Source: Elizabethkingia occulta (lineage in GTDB: Bacteria > Bacteroidota > Bacteroidia > Flavobacteriales > Weeksellaceae). From it: DNA of 64,000 nt. Made by a program: the position numbers and the translations under genes. The notes below the pieces were generated by a model. That model saw only the letters and a program-made list of their open reading frames with translations, searched no databases and had not been told where the DNA came from. The stretch lies in the NCBI RefSeq assembly GCF_002023715.1, contig NZ_MAHX01000002.1:1-64000 (forward strand). Reading direction: 5' to 3'. Shown here piece after piece: positions 28,612 through 38,329 of this stretch; position 1 is the first letter of the stretch, and every line of letters starts with the position of its first letter.

Positions 28612-30888
28612 ATGCAAAAGTACAGGAATATTATTTTTTATATCGTAACGATCATATTTTTCTCTGGATTAATGTATTGGTTTTTTATAGAAGGTAAAAC
28701 TTTAGAGGTTGGAGAAAACATTATATCAAAAACGAGTGGAGGTTCTACATGGGATAATTTTGTAGATTCTTTTATGGTAAATCTGCATCATCCGCTTGCT
28801 TTGCTACTGATACAGATTGTGACCATTATTTTGGTAGCAAGACTCTTTGGATGGATCTGTATGAAGATGAGGCAACCTTCGGTGATTGGTGAAATGATTG
28901 CAGGTATTGCCCTTGGGCCATCGCTTTTAGGTCTATACTTCCCAGAATTTTCTGCATTTCTTTTTCCAAAAGAATCTTTAGGGAATCTTCAATTCCTGAG
29001 TCAGATAGGACTTATTTTCTTTATGTATATCGTTGGAATGGAGCTTGACCTTAGTGTTCTTCGGAAAAAAGCTCACGATGCTGTGGTCATTAGTCACGCC
29101 AGTATTATTATTCCGTTTGCCTTAGGAATAGGACTTTCTTATTTTATTTATAAAGAATTTGCACCAGATGGTGTACAGTTTAGCTCATTTGCACTTTTTA
29201 TAGCCATAGCAATGAGTATTACAGCGTTTCCGGTTCTGGCGAGGATTGTTCAGGAACGGAATCTGCAGAAAACAAAACTAGGGACTATTGTTATTACCTG
29301 TGCAGCAGCCGATGACATTACAGCATGGTGTATTTTGGCAGCGGTTATTGCAATTGTAAAAGCGGGCTCATTTGCCAGTTCTATTTACGTTATTATTATG
29401 GCAATTGCGTATGTGTTTTTAATGATTAAAGTGGTACGTCCGTTCCTTAAAAGAATTGCCGATTTACAGACCGGAAAAGGAATTATGAGCAAATCTGTAG
29501 TTGCCATATTCTTCCTTATTCTTATTATTTCGGCATATGCAACCGAAGTTATTGGTATTCATGCATTATTTGGAGCTTTTATGGCAGGGGCTATCATGCC
29601 TGAAAATACTAAGTTCAGAAATATTTTTATAGAAAAAGTTGAAGATGTAGCATTAGTTGTATTGCTTCCTTTGTTCTTTGTTTTTACCGGATTAAGAACA
29701 GAAATAGGCCTTCTGAATCATGGACATTTATGGATAACAGCCGGATTAATTATCTTAGTTGCCGTTACCGGTAAATTTATAGGAAGTGCACTCACGGCAA
29801 AGTTCCTTCGTATAGGCTGGAAAGATAGTTTGACTATTGGCGCTTTAATGAATACCCGTGGGTTAATGGAGCTTATTGTTCTGAATATTGGATATGATTT
29901 GGGGGTTCTAAGTCCGGAGATATTTGCAATGATGGTTATTATGGCTTTGTTTACAACGTTTATGACCGGGCCATCACTGGATTTTATCAATTATATTTTC
30001 AAAGGTAAAAAATCCGAAAATGAGGAAGAAGCAGAAGATAACGGCAGAAAATATAAAGTATTACTTTCCTTCGACGGACCGGAATCAGGAAGTACATTAT
30101 TAAGACTTGCTGATAACTTTACCCATAAGATGAATGGTAATAAAAGTATTACTGCAATGAATATTGCTCCGGTACAGGAACTTCATGCTTTTGAGATGCA
30201 GGATTTTGAGAATGAACAATTCGAAGCTGTAGTAGAAACTTCTAATGAACTCAAATTACAGATTACAACATTGTTTAAGGCTTCTAATGATGTGGAAAAT
30301 GATCTTGTAAATATTACCAATAAAGGTAACTATGACCTGTTGCTCATTATGCTCAGAAGATCTATATATGAAGGAAGCTTACTGGGAAGATTGCTAGGCT
30401 TTACCACCAAAATAATCAACCCCGAAAGACTACTAAATACGGTAAAAGGTAAGTCTTATATGTTCAATAATTCGCCGTTCGACGACTTTACTTTAGGTAT
30501 ATTAGACAAATCCAATATTCCTGTAGGGATAATGGTTGATAAGAATTTTGAAAATGCCGAAAAAGTATTTATTCCGATTTTTGACCTGAATGATTTCTAC
30601 CTTGTAGAATATGCAAAAAGACTGATTAATAACAACGACTCTCAGATTATTATTCTGGATGTTGTGGGACAAATCCGAAGAAATACTGAAATCCGTGAGC
30701 TGATAAGAAGTATCGAACAGATTGCCCCGAACCATATTACATTGTACAACGAAAGAACAATAGAAAGAGAATTTTTGGAATCTCAGGACCTGATGCTGAT
30801 TAGTAGTAAAAGCTGGAGAAATCTTATCGATACTAAAAGTCTTTGGTTATCCGATATCCCATCTACTTTGATTATTTCTAATCCCTGA
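28612..30888 (+). CDS. CPA2-type cation/proton antiporter with C-terminal USP-like region
   Basis: The ATG at 28612 is preferred to an upstream TTG. The 758-residue protein has about 13 membrane segments in its first 470 residues, in the KefB/NhaA-like order. Conserved pieces are RQPSVIGEMIAGIALGPSLLG, the ion-site-like CAAADDITAWCILA with paired aspartates, and IHALFGAFMAGAIMP. The C-terminal ~270 residues are cytoplasmic and resemble tandem universal-stress-like domains rather than a TrkA-N domain. It likely exchanges Na+ or K+ for protons across the inner membrane. It follows the LytTR pair by 166 bp, and joint regulation is only a guess. Confidence 0.88.
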   Translation: MQKYRNIIFYIVTIIFFSGLMYWFFIEGKTLEVGENIISKTSGGSTWDNFVDSFMVNLHHPLALLLIQIVTIILVARLFGWICMKMRQPSVIGEMIAGIALGPSLLGLYFPEFSAFLFPKESLGNLQFLSQIGLIFFMYIVGMELDLSVLRKKAHDAVVISHASIIIPFALGIGLSYFIYKEFAPDGVQFSSFALFIAIAMSITAFPVLARIVQERNLQKTKLGTIVITCAAADDITAWCILAAVIAIVKAGSFASSIYVIIMAIAYVFLMIKVVRPFLKRIADLQTGKGIMSKSVVAIFFLILIISAYATEVIGIHALFGAFMAGAIMPENTKFRNIFIEKVEDVALVVLLPLFFVFTGLRTEIGLLNHGHLWITAGLIILVAVTGKFIGSALTAKFLRIGWKDSLTIGALMNTRGLMELIVLNIGYDLGVLSPEIFAMMVIMALFTTFMTGPSLDFINYIFKGKKSENEEEAEDNGRKYKVLLSFDGPESGSTLLRLADNFTHKMNGNKSITAMNIAPVQELHAFEMQDFENEQFEAVVETSNELKLQITTLFKASNDVENDLVNITNKGNYDLLLIMLRRSIYEGSLLGRLLGFTTKIINPERLLNTVKGKSYMFNNSPFDDFTLGILDKSNIPVGIMVDKNFENAEKVFIPIFDLNDFYLVEYAKRLINNNDSQIIILDVVGQIRRNTEIRELIRSIEQIAPNHITLYNERTIEREFLESQDLMLISSKSWRNLIDTKSLWLSDIPSTLIISNP

Positions 30889-30963
30889 TATAGTTTTTTG
30901 CTCCTTTTAGTTCGCTGCCTGTTAAAGAATAAAAGTATATTTATGCTTCAATAATATGTGGCA

Positions 30964-31431
30964 ATGGAAATTAATGTAGATAACGGGAGTGTAGTACTTA
31001 AAGAATATCACCTGCAGATACAAAAGGGAATGTTACTGTCGGATCTTCAGCAGACAGAATTTTACAAGAATTATAATAACGGAATGCGTGATGTTAAAAC
31101 AGGTTATTTCTGGTATTATTTTGATGCAGTTGATGTTAAAGGCTATCAGTTGTCTTTTGATCTGTGCTTTCTGGGAGATAAGCTGGACAGAATTTTTATG
31201 AATACCCATAAAGAATCAGATGCAAAAACATGGGATGACTGGAGCGAGGAAAAGGAGATGAAAGTCTTTGAAAGAAATAATCAATTTTTATCGATGATAT
31301 TAGGTGGTAAACCTACAAAAAAGAAGAAAACACCATACCCTAGCTGCACATTTAATTTTTCTTGGGGAAATGCGTGGTCGGTTTATGATCCCAGAAGTGC
31401 CAGCAGCTTTATGGGAATAAATTACGATTAA
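30964..31431 (+). CDS. Conserved-looking hypothetical protein
   Basis: The start is either the ATG at 30964 (155 residues) or a GTG two codons earlier. The sequence is soluble and rich in aromatic residues (YFWYYFDAVDVKGYQLSFDLCF, TFNFSWGNAWSVYDPRS), with no signal peptide, membrane helix or motif I know. A beta-rich fold seems likely. It stands alone 75 bp after the antiporter gene. Confidence 0.6.
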   Translation: MEINVDNGSVVLKEYHLQIQKGMLLSDLQQTEFYKNYNNGMRDVKTGYFWYYFDAVDVKGYQLSFDLCFLGDKLDRIFMNTHKESDAKTWDDWSEEKEMKVFERNNQFLSMILGGKPTKKKKTPYPSCTFNFSWGNAWSVYDPRSASSFMGINYD

Positions 31432-31537
31432 TAGGCTACTTAAATTTTATTGTTAATATTCTTCAATAGTTCGTCAGGCTCACTATAAATTTTACTCGGA
31501 GTAAAATTGCTTTTTCAAAATATCTTCCTTTTGACAG

Positions 31538-31559
31538 TGTCAGGCTGAGCCTGTCGAAG
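31538..31559. repeat. Dispersed CTTCGACAGGCTCAGCCTGACA-type intergenic repeat
   Basis: The unit contains the palindrome CAGGCTGAGCCTG followed by TCGAAG. Units of this kind are widely scattered between genes in Bacteroidota genomes. It may act as a small transcription or mRNA end structure between the convergent genes here. Confidence 0.6.
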
Positions 31560-31602
31560 CCTATTTTTTTTTGAATTATATTTAGATAGGCTGTGATCAA
31601 CC

Positions 31603-32259
31603 TTATTTATTCCGGACTAATTTCAGAAGCTTGTGATATTCTTCCAAAATACTTTTCTGCTCTTCAGCAATATAGTCACTACTAAACGGAGCGCCACAAT
31701 CCTCACTGTTTAGGATGTGAATAAGCTTGCCGTTTACAAAGTAGCTTCTGTTCTCAGTAATTTCAGACCTATCAAAATCAAAAGCTTCGGTATCATTATT
31801 TTCTTTCATAGCCTTTGTATCATAAAAGAGAGGTCTGTTGTATTTATAGTTTTTTTCATAAACAAATGACAATTGTCCGTTTAAAAGGTAATATTCAGTC
31901 AGTATTTGTCCACTTTCTCCAAAGATTCTGGTAATAATCTTTTCAAGTTTATTTTTCTGATAATAATACTTTGCTTCTCCGCCCTCAGTAGATTCAAAAA
32001 GATCCCGCTGTTTTATTGAATGCCATTTCTCTATGGAATTGATTCTTTTAAAGTTTTCCCGTATAGGCTTTAGTTTGTCTGTAAGATATTCATTAACCGG
32101 AAGATCTTCTTTATTGAAGCTAGCCCTGGCTTTTATAATATCATATCGGGTAGTGCCTTGCTTTTCTTTAGAGGTATTTATCTTTGTGTTTTGCGAATAT
32201 CCCGGATTAAAGGCGGATAAAAAAATAAGTATATAACTGTAGGATAATATTTTTTTCAT
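31603..32259 (-). CDS. Secreted hypothetical protein
   Basis: The product has 218 residues. MKKILSYSYILIFLSAFNPGYSQ is a cleavable signal peptide ending in the flavobacterial-type YSQ. The mature part has repeating strand-like pieces (ARASFNKEDL, LNGQLSFVYEKNYKYNR, SYFVNGKLIHIL) that loosely recall toxin-antitoxin or MORN-like proteins, but no domain is certain. It is a single gene convergent with the upstream hypothetical gene. Confidence 0.6.
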   Translation of the reverse strand: MKKILSYSYILIFLSAFNPGYSQNTKINTSKEKQGTTRYDIIKARASFNKEDLPVNEYLTDKLKPIRENFKRINSIEKWHSIKQRDLFESTEGGEAKYYYQKNKLEKIITRIFGESGQILTEYYLLNGQLSFVYEKNYKYNRPLFYDTKAMKENNDTEAFDFDRSEITENRSYFVNGKLIHILNSEDCGAPFSSDYIAEEQKSILEEYHKLLKLVRNK

Positions 32260-32447
32260 AGATCGTGTTTTAGATGTGTTTTCTAAGGGTATGAAGATAC
32301 TAAAATTTACTATTTTATTTCGGGATTATTATGCAGCAGAGATTTTGTTACAACTTACCTTAATTGGGATACTCCGATTGTTTTTGTTCTTTAGAACTTT
32401 GTCATGTAAAAAATAACCAAGCATCAGACTTTTAAAATATAAACATC

Positions 32448-33386
32448 ATGCAAACAATATTAGGAGCTAATGGCCAGATTGGTGAGGAACTGGCAAGAGA
32501 ACTAAAAAGAAACTTTACTTCGGATATACGCATTGTCAGCAGACATGCTCAAAAAGTAAACGATACAGATGAGGTATTTTCCGCAGACTTGTCCATTCGT
32601 GAAAAAGCTATTGAAGCAGTTAAAGGTAGTGGAATAGCTTATTTTACATTAGGATTGCCTATAAGTTCTGAGCTTTGGGAAAAGCAGTTTTCACTTATTC
32701 TTCGTAATGTAATAGATGCCTGTAAAATTAACGGGACAAAATTGGTATTCTTCGACAATACCTATATGTATCCTCAGGACGATCGTATTTTGACTGAAAG
32801 TACAGCATTTGCCCCGGTAGGAAGAAAGGGTAAGGTAAGAAGAGAAATGGCAGAAATGGTTTTAAAAGAAATGCAGTCTGGTGAACTGGATGCGGTTATT
32901 TGTCGTGCGCCTGAATTTTACGGTCCTGGTAAAACCCAAAGTATTACCAATACTTTGGTGTTTAACAATATTAAGGAAGGTAAAAAACTAAAAGTACCAT
33001 TGAGTGCCAACAAAAAAAGAAGTTTAATATGGACTCCGGATGCAAGCCGTGCCACAGCTTTAATTGGTAATACACCAGATACATTTGGGCAGACGTGGCA
33101 TCTTCCTGTAGAAAAAAGCCACCCAACCTATAAGGAGTTTATCAAAATAGCTTCCGGAATTTATGGTAGGGATTTGGAGTATTCTGTTGTACCAAAGTTT
33201 ATATTTAGAATTGGGGCTTTATTCAATAAAAAAGTAAAAGAATTATTGGAACTTCTTCCAAGATATGAGCATGATAATATTTTTGATGATTCAAAATTCA
33301 GAAAAAGATTCCCTGAATTTAAGGTTACCAGTTACAAGCAAGGAATAGAACAGATTAAAAAAGAGCAGTTTCCAACAACAAAATAA
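32448..33386 (+). CDS. NAD(P)-binding epimerase/reductase-like protein
   Basis: The 312-residue protein starts with the Rossmann motif TILGANGQIGEELA (an N-terminal GxxGxxG variant). It continues in extended-SDR style with VFFDNTYMYPQD and ICRAPEFYGPGK. The usual Tyr-x-x-x-Lys catalytic pair of SDRs is not obvious, since TYMYP lacks the lysine, so it may be an atypical reductase or a non-catalytic NAD(P) sensor of the NmrA-like type. An AraC gene 47 bp downstream in the same direction probably belongs to the same unit. Confidence 0.75.
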   Translation: MQTILGANGQIGEELARELKRNFTSDIRIVSRHAQKVNDTDEVFSADLSIREKAIEAVKGSGIAYFTLGLPISSELWEKQFSLILRNVIDACKINGTKLVFFDNTYMYPQDDRILTESTAFAPVGRKGKVRREMAEMVLKEMQSGELDAVICRAPEFYGPGKTQSITNTLVFNNIKEGKKLKVPLSANKKRSLIWTPDASRATALIGNTPDTFGQTWHLPVEKSHPTYKEFIKIASGIYGRDLEYSVVPKFIFRIGALFNKKVKELLELLPRYEHDNIFDDSKFRKRFPEFKVTSYKQGIEQIKKEQFPTTK

Positions 33387-33433
33387 ATCAGTAATTTAGT
33401 GATAGTTAAATCTGAATATCAATTTATATAGAT

Positions 33434-34345
33434 ATGAAAACTCCCGTAAAAGTTTCATCGATAAGTACCCTGCATCAGGTTTTAGGCTTGAAGAAACCTT
33501 CAAACCCACTTATTAGCGTATTCAGTTTCGATGATATGAAGCTGGAGCCGGAAACTATTCTTAGTGCGGTGACAACGGATTTTTATACTGTTGTTTTGAA
33601 GAAAGACTGCGCTGGCGGAAAATGCAAATATGGACAGCAGTATTACGATTTTGATGAAGGAATTATGTACTTTGTTGCCCCTCATCAGGTAGTGCAGTTT
33701 GAAGATGTATTGCTGAATAGTGTAAAAGGATTTATTCTGGTTGTACATCCCGATTTCCTACATGGATATGCATTGGGATCGGCTATTAAAGATTATGGGT
33801 ATTTCTCTTATGCCGCAAATGAGGCACTGAATCTTTCCGAGAAAGAAGAGAAGTCCATTATGGATATTATAGATAATATAGAAAGAGAAATAGATGCTAA
33901 CATGGATTCCTTTACACAGGATCTGTTGGTTTCCAATCTGGATCTTTTATTTAAATATTGTGATCGCTTTTATAACCGTCAGTTTCTGACTAGAAAAAAG
34001 ATTAACAACGATTTACTTTCAAAACTGGAAGCTTTACTGGATGATTACTTCCGAAATGATAAACAGATTGTAACGGGTATTCCCAGTGTTCATTTTATTG
34101 CAGAGCAATTACATCTGAGTGCCAATTATCTCAGTGATATGCTTCGGGTACAAACGGGACAGACAACGCAACAGCATATTCAGAACAGATTGATAGAAAA
34201 AGCAAAAGAATTGCTGTCTACTACTGAAATGTCTGTTTCCGAAATTGCCTATCATTTAGGTTTTGAACATCCTCAATCTTTTCATCGATTGTTTAAAAAT
34301 CGCACTTCTGTCTCTCCGCTGGAGTTTAGAGCGTCTTTTAATTAA
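33434..34345 (+). CDS. AraC-family transcriptional regulator
   Basis: The 303-residue protein has an N-terminal cupin-like sensing half (about 20-130, with CAGGKCKYGQQYYDF and VAPHQVVQFED) and a C-terminal double HTH. The first HTH is HFIAEQLHLSANYLSDMLRVQTGQTT, and the second, MSVSEIAYHLGFEHPQSFHRLFKNRTSVSPLEFR, matches the family signature. It follows the epimerase-like gene and likely controls it, though it could act elsewhere. Confidence 0.88.
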   Translation: MKTPVKVSSISTLHQVLGLKKPSNPLISVFSFDDMKLEPETILSAVTTDFYTVVLKKDCAGGKCKYGQQYYDFDEGIMYFVAPHQVVQFEDVLLNSVKGFILVVHPDFLHGYALGSAIKDYGYFSYAANEALNLSEKEEKSIMDIIDNIEREIDANMDSFTQDLLVSNLDLLFKYCDRFYNRQFLTRKKINNDLLSKLEALLDDYFRNDKQIVTGIPSVHFIAEQLHLSANYLSDMLRVQTGQTTQQHIQNRLIEKAKELLSTTEMSVSEIAYHLGFEHPQSFHRLFKNRTSVSPLEFRASFN

Positions 34346-34578
34346 TTTCTGTAAACATAAATTTTCTTCCGAATAATTAAAATGAAATTTATGAATTGAA
34401 TATTTCCCTGACATAGCTTGTGAGGGATTTTTTATATTAAATAATTGTATTTAAATGTATAAAATAAATTATGTTAAATAGTTTTATGGAAAATTATTTA
34501 TAGTTTTAACTAAATTTAAAAACGAAATTTAGTATACGTGAAAAAAAATTACTTAAAGCTTCATTATGGGGATTATTT

Positions 34579-35946
34579 ATGTTCTTCTTTTTTTACTCCT
34601 GTCGAAGAGAAGAGTACTTAGATAATAGAAATGATCAAAGCAAACAACCTTTTGCAATATTTGTCCCTCAGTATCCGGGAGAAAAAATAGATTATGCAGA
34701 GGGTTTTGGTTATCTGTATCAGAATTATTTTAATGTAAATAATATTGATAAGAATCAACAAAAGTCAATAGTAGAAAATTTCGGAGTTATAGACTTCAGA
34801 ATGCATTCCCAATTATTTACTGATAAAGAAGATACTAAGGCTATGATCTTTCCTGTAAAGAAAGAAGGAAAGACAAAAGGACTTGTAATGGCTGTTTTAG
34901 AAAATAAAGGAACAAATTTAAGATACACACCTCTGGAAAAAACTTATGAGAGATATTCAGAGATACTTCAAATTTTTTCTCAGCACGATAAAAAGTTTAA
35001 GGTTTCCAATGCTATAGCTGCAATGCCAATAAAAAGACCAGGTCCTGATGATAAAGATGATACTGGAGGTACAGGTGGTAATGGAAGTGGAGGGAGTACT
35101 GGAATTCCGGGAGTTATTATCACAGTTCCTGTTAAAATTATTACAATACCAATTATTATTAACAATAATGGAATTCCAAATACACGTCCTAACGGTGATG
35201 GTTGTCAAGCTTACAATGGATGTGAGCGTTCTCCAAACTCTCCAGGTGGCGGTGGAAATCCTAATTCTAATGAGCCTAAAAGCAAAGAGGCTGACAAATG
35301 GGTAGATGAAAATGTAGATGATAAAAATTTAAGAGATAATAAATGTGCTTATGATGTTTATAAAACTCTAAAAAGTAGAGTAGGACTTTTTAATAATTTA
35401 TTAGGTAATTTTAAAGGCAATAGTTCGATACTCAATTTATATTTCAGAATAAGAGATCTTCCAGCTAAACCAGGGTTTTTCACAATGGGACAAACAAATT
35501 CTGAAGGTATAAGAAAAGGATATATTACAGTTGATTTAAATCCAAATGGATTAGGTTCAACAGATGTGGGTATTGCTAAGGTTTATATTCATGAAATGTT
35601 ACATGCAAAAATGATTCATGATTTAGTTAATGCAGGATGGGATGGTGATAAGGACATTAAAGAAATTAATCCCGAAAGTTTACCAACTTTACTGGATGCA
35701 TATAAAAATAAATTTTATAATCCAGGGGATTCACAACATAAATTTATGAGTGAATATTACATTCCAAAAATAGCTAGTGCCTTAGCTCGTTTTGATAATA
35801 ATAATCTGAAATATACTGATTATGAAAATCTGGCATGGACAGGATTACAAGAAACTGATGCTTACAAGGCTTTATCAAAAGAGAAAAAAGATAAAATAAC
35901 AGATGCTAATAATACATTTAATAGAAAAGCGCCATGTGGAAAATAA
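34579..35946 (+). CDS. HExxH metallopeptidase-like lipoprotein with disrupted signal peptide
   Basis: As read, the 455-residue product starts MFFFFYSCRREEYLD, which is too short for a good lipoprotein signal. A GTG at 34538 is followed by eight A. With nine A it would read VKKKLLKASLWGLFMFFFFYSC in frame, a perfect lipoprotein signal. So a one-base homopolymer change separates the true N-terminus. Residues ~155-235 are a Gly/Pro/Asn-rich linker. The C-terminal part has YIHEMLHAKM, an HExxH zinc-peptidase motif, within a domain ending ENLAWTGLQETDAY. It shares 13 bases with the next gene. Family members of this shape are usually uncharacterised envelope lipoproteins. Confidence 0.7.
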   Translation: MFFFFYSCRREEYLDNRNDQSKQPFAIFVPQYPGEKIDYAEGFGYLYQNYFNVNNIDKNQQKSIVENFGVIDFRMHSQLFTDKEDTKAMIFPVKKEGKTKGLVMAVLENKGTNLRYTPLEKTYERYSEILQIFSQHDKKFKVSNAIAAMPIKRPGPDDKDDTGGTGGNGSGGSTGIPGVIITVPVKIITIPIIINNNGIPNTRPNGDGCQAYNGCERSPNSPGGGGNPNSNEPKSKEADKWVDENVDDKNLRDNKCAYDVYKTLKSRVGLFNNLLGNFKGNSSILNLYFRIRDLPAKPGFFTMGQTNSEGIRKGYITVDLNPNGLGSTDVGIAKVYIHEMLHAKMIHDLVNAGWDGDKDIKEINPESLPTLLDAYKNKFYNPGDSQHKFMSEYYIPKIASALARFDNNNLKYTDYENLAWTGLQETDAYKALSKEKKDKITDANNTFNRKAPCGK

Positions 35947-36371
35947 AAATAATATGTATATGTTTTTTTGCTTCTGTGAATACTATATGTTATAGTCAAA
36001 ATCGTTTAAAGCAAATAAAAATTGGACAAATGGAAGGCGTAACAAATGTACAAGAATTTAACACTGTCGGTGGAGAAGTGAAGTACATGAAAATATTAAA
36101 AGACTTTGAAGCATCATTTGCTAAAATAAAAAAAGGTTATCCTGAATATTATAGAGATTATAGGATTCTCGATTCTAATATTCCCTCTACTCCTGTCACT
36201 AAAATGCTTGTGGTTACGCTATACCCTAAACAATCAGTATCAGAAGAAAATAAAAGGAAATACTACTATTGGATTATACCATTGAAAACTAAAATTTTAA
36301 AAGTATCCTACAATATTAAAACTAAAGAAGTGAGCGATCCCATAGAAACTTCTAGAGGAATCGTGGAATAA
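35934..36371 (+). CDS. Secreted hypothetical protein, operon partner of the HExxH lipoprotein
   Basis: The 145-residue protein starts with a short signal sequence (MWKIKIICICFFASVNTICYSQ) and a basic, strand-rich mature part, KQIKIGQMEGVTN. No known motif is present. Its start overlaps the end of the HExxH gene, so the two are translated together, and a terminator follows 54 bp later. It may be a cofactor, inhibitor or substrate of its neighbour. Confidence 0.65.
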   Translation: MWKIKIICICFFASVNTICYSQNRLKQIKIGQMEGVTNVQEFNTVGGEVKYMKILKDFEASFAKIKKGYPEYYRDYRILDSNIPSTPVTKMLVVTLYPKQSVSEENKRKYYYWIIPLKTKILKVSYNIKTKEVSDPIETSRGIVE

Positions 36372-36425
36372 TAACTAAATATATGTTTACAAAACAATAA
36401 ATCTATATCAGTCAATAGTGATTTT

Positions 36426-36448
36426 CCCCGATTAACCTCGGGGTTTTT
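36426..36448 (+). terminator. Terminator of the HExxH operon
   Basis: CCCCGA (36426-36431) pairs with TCGGGG (36438-36443) and is followed by five T. Confidence 0.85.
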
Positions 36449-36586
36449 CTTTTCTCATGATATTTTGTGAAGTAAAAGAACGATTTATATATTTTTATAA
36501 AGGTTTGAAAATATGAAATCTAGAGTCTGTAATTCGATTGAATTAGAGTGAAAAAAAGAAGCAATTATTTAAATTGAGGAACGAAA

Positions 36587-36612
36587 AAGCCTCTACATTT
36601 CTGTAAAGGCTT
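36587..36612. repeat. Copy of the tRNA-cluster terminator hairpin
   Basis: The 26 bases are identical but for one base to the terminator at 39873-39898, and the same AGTGAG follows. No tRNA is left beside it. It may end the phzF transcript on the minus strand or be a relic of tRNA-linked rearrangement. Confidence 0.6.
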
Positions 36613-36716
36613 AGTGAGTTTATTTTGTTATTTCATCTATTCATAAAGGAATACCAGAATTTTGTAAACAAAGTAGGACTATATTTAAATACTTAGTTTC
36701 CATGATCGAAACAATA

Positions 36717-37505
36717 TTATTCTACCCATAGATGTCCAATAGAATAGGTTCTGGCTTTACCGGCTACAATTACTCTTTCATTTTTGTTTTCACAATAAAG
36801 CTGACCACCCCTTTCTGATAGCTGGCGTGCGAAGAGCTTATTTTTTCCTAATCTCGATGACCAGAACGGAATGAGGGAACAGTGTGAAGAGCCAGTTACA
36901 GGATCTTCAAGAATTGAAGACTGTGGTGTAAAATATCGTGAAACAAAATCGCTGTCAGTACCCGCTGCAGTCACCACAACACCTCCGGGATCCAGATTGA
37001 TTATATCAAAAATGGATCTTTCAATTTTAATTTTTTTTATGTCTTCTTCAGATTCATATACTAAAACGTAATCTCTTGATTTGAATATTTCTTTGGGCTG
37101 AATATTGAGAGACTTAATTATAGTATCAGGAAGAGTAGAGGTTTCAGGCATTCTTGATGGGAAATCCATATAATAAAACCCATCTTTTACATCGACAGTT
37201 AATTCGCCGCTTTTGGTTTGAAAAATGATTCTGTCGTTCTGATAGTTTAAGATGGACGCTAAACAATGAGCTGTAGCAAGAGTAGCATGCCCACACAAAT
37301 CCATTTCTATTTCAGGTGTAAACCATCTTAGATGAATAGTATCGCCATTGTCGATAAAAAAGGCCGTTTCTGCTACAGCATTTTCACGGGCTATTTTTAA
37401 GAGTATCTCATCAGATAACCAATTTTTTAACGGAACAACACATGCAGGATTTCCATGGAAAATATCTTCTGTAAAAGAATCTATTTGATATAATTCTAGC
37501 TTCAT
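36717..37505 (-). CDS. PhzF-family isomerase/epimerase-like protein
   Basis: The ATG at 37505 gives 262 residues and the proper start MKLELYQIDSF. Family marks are IFHGNPACVVPL, the catalytic-type glutamate in AVAETAFF, LRWFTPEIEMDLCGHATLATAH and the second-half equivalent DFVSRYFTPQSSILEDPVTGSSHC. PhzF proteins have a two-lobed diaminopimelate-epimerase fold and catalyse isomerisations. Outside phenazine producers the substrate is unknown, and no phenazine genes are near. Confidence 0.9.
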   Translation of the reverse strand: MKLELYQIDSFTEDIFHGNPACVVPLKNWLSDEILLKIARENAVAETAFFIDNGDTIHLRWFTPEIEMDLCGHATLATAHCLASILNYQNDRIIFQTKSGELTVDVKDGFYYMDFPSRMPETSTLPDTIIKSLNIQPKEIFKSRDYVLVYESEEDIKKIKIERSIFDIINLDPGGVVVTAAGTDSDFVSRYFTPQSSILEDPVTGSSHCSLIPFWSSRLGKNKLFARQLSERGGQLYCENKNERVIVAGKARTYSIGHLWVE

Positions 37506-37656
37506 AATTGATAAAATTTCGGTTAATAACAAAGATAAGCTATTCTCCGGAGAGGCCTTGGTCTTAATGATATTCTAACGATATATTTTGCTCGTATTTT
37601 GTACAGCATATTGTACGGCTTATAGCTTTTTGTATATTAGTTTCATATAAGTAATT

Positions 37657-38199
37657 ATGAGCAAGATAGATATGAATTCAGCAGTTTTCCCAATTTTGAA
37701 AACTGAAAGATTAACGCTCAGGCAATTATCAATTGATGATCATCAAGATATTTTTGCTTTGCGTTCCGACTCGGAAATTAACGAGTTTCTTGGCAGGCAA
37801 ATATGTGAAACAAATGAAGAGGCAATAAGTTTCATTAATAAGGTTAATAATAATTATAAAGAAGGCAATTCTTTTTATTGGGCAATTACTTTAACAGAAA
37901 CTAATACACTTGTTGGTACAATATGTTTATTTGACTTTTCAACCGAAAATGATAGCTGTGAAATAGGATATGAATTAATGAAAAAATTTCAAGGACAAGG
38001 TATAATGACAGAAGCTGTTCAAGTTGTGATTGACTACGTATTTCACACTTTGAAACTCGAAAAAATACTTGCTGTTACACACTATAAGAATCAGAGTTCA
38101 ACCAATCTTCTGTTAAAATTCGATTTTGTAAAATCGATAGAAACGTGCAAAGAAGATCCTGAATTGAATATTTTTACTTTGAGTAAGGAGTGTAAATGA
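37657..38199 (+). CDS. GNAT-family N-acetyltransferase (RimJ/RimL-like)
   Basis: The 180-residue protein has the layout of the ribosomal-protein-alanine acetyltransferase branch: ILKTERLTLRQLSIDDHQDIF, the beta strand YWAITLTETNTLVGTICLFDF, the acetyl-CoA loop MKKFQGQGIMTEAVQVVIDYVF and AVTHYKNQSSTNLLLKFDFV. It should transfer acetyl to an amine, but the acceptor is unknown. It is a lone gene. Confidence 0.88.
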   Translation: MSKIDMNSAVFPILKTERLTLRQLSIDDHQDIFALRSDSEINEFLGRQICETNEEAISFINKVNNNYKEGNSFYWAITLTETNTLVGTICLFDFSTENDSCEIGYELMKKFQGQGIMTEAVQVVIDYVFHTLKLEKILAVTHYKNQSSTNLLLKFDFVKSIETCKEDPELNIFTLSKECK

Positions 38200-38329
38200 T
38201 GTGAAGTGAAAAATAAGTAGAGAACTACAGTTTTTATATTATATTATTTTTGTATTCTGATGATTTTCTAAAGTAATGTTAAACTTTCAAATATTTGAGA
38301 ATTAGCTACAACCATATCAAAAATTGAAA

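Noticed and set aside
35048-35305. Overlapping 85-residue ORF inside the HExxH lipoprotein
   Set aside because: It is a shadow frame of the Gly/Pro-rich linker.
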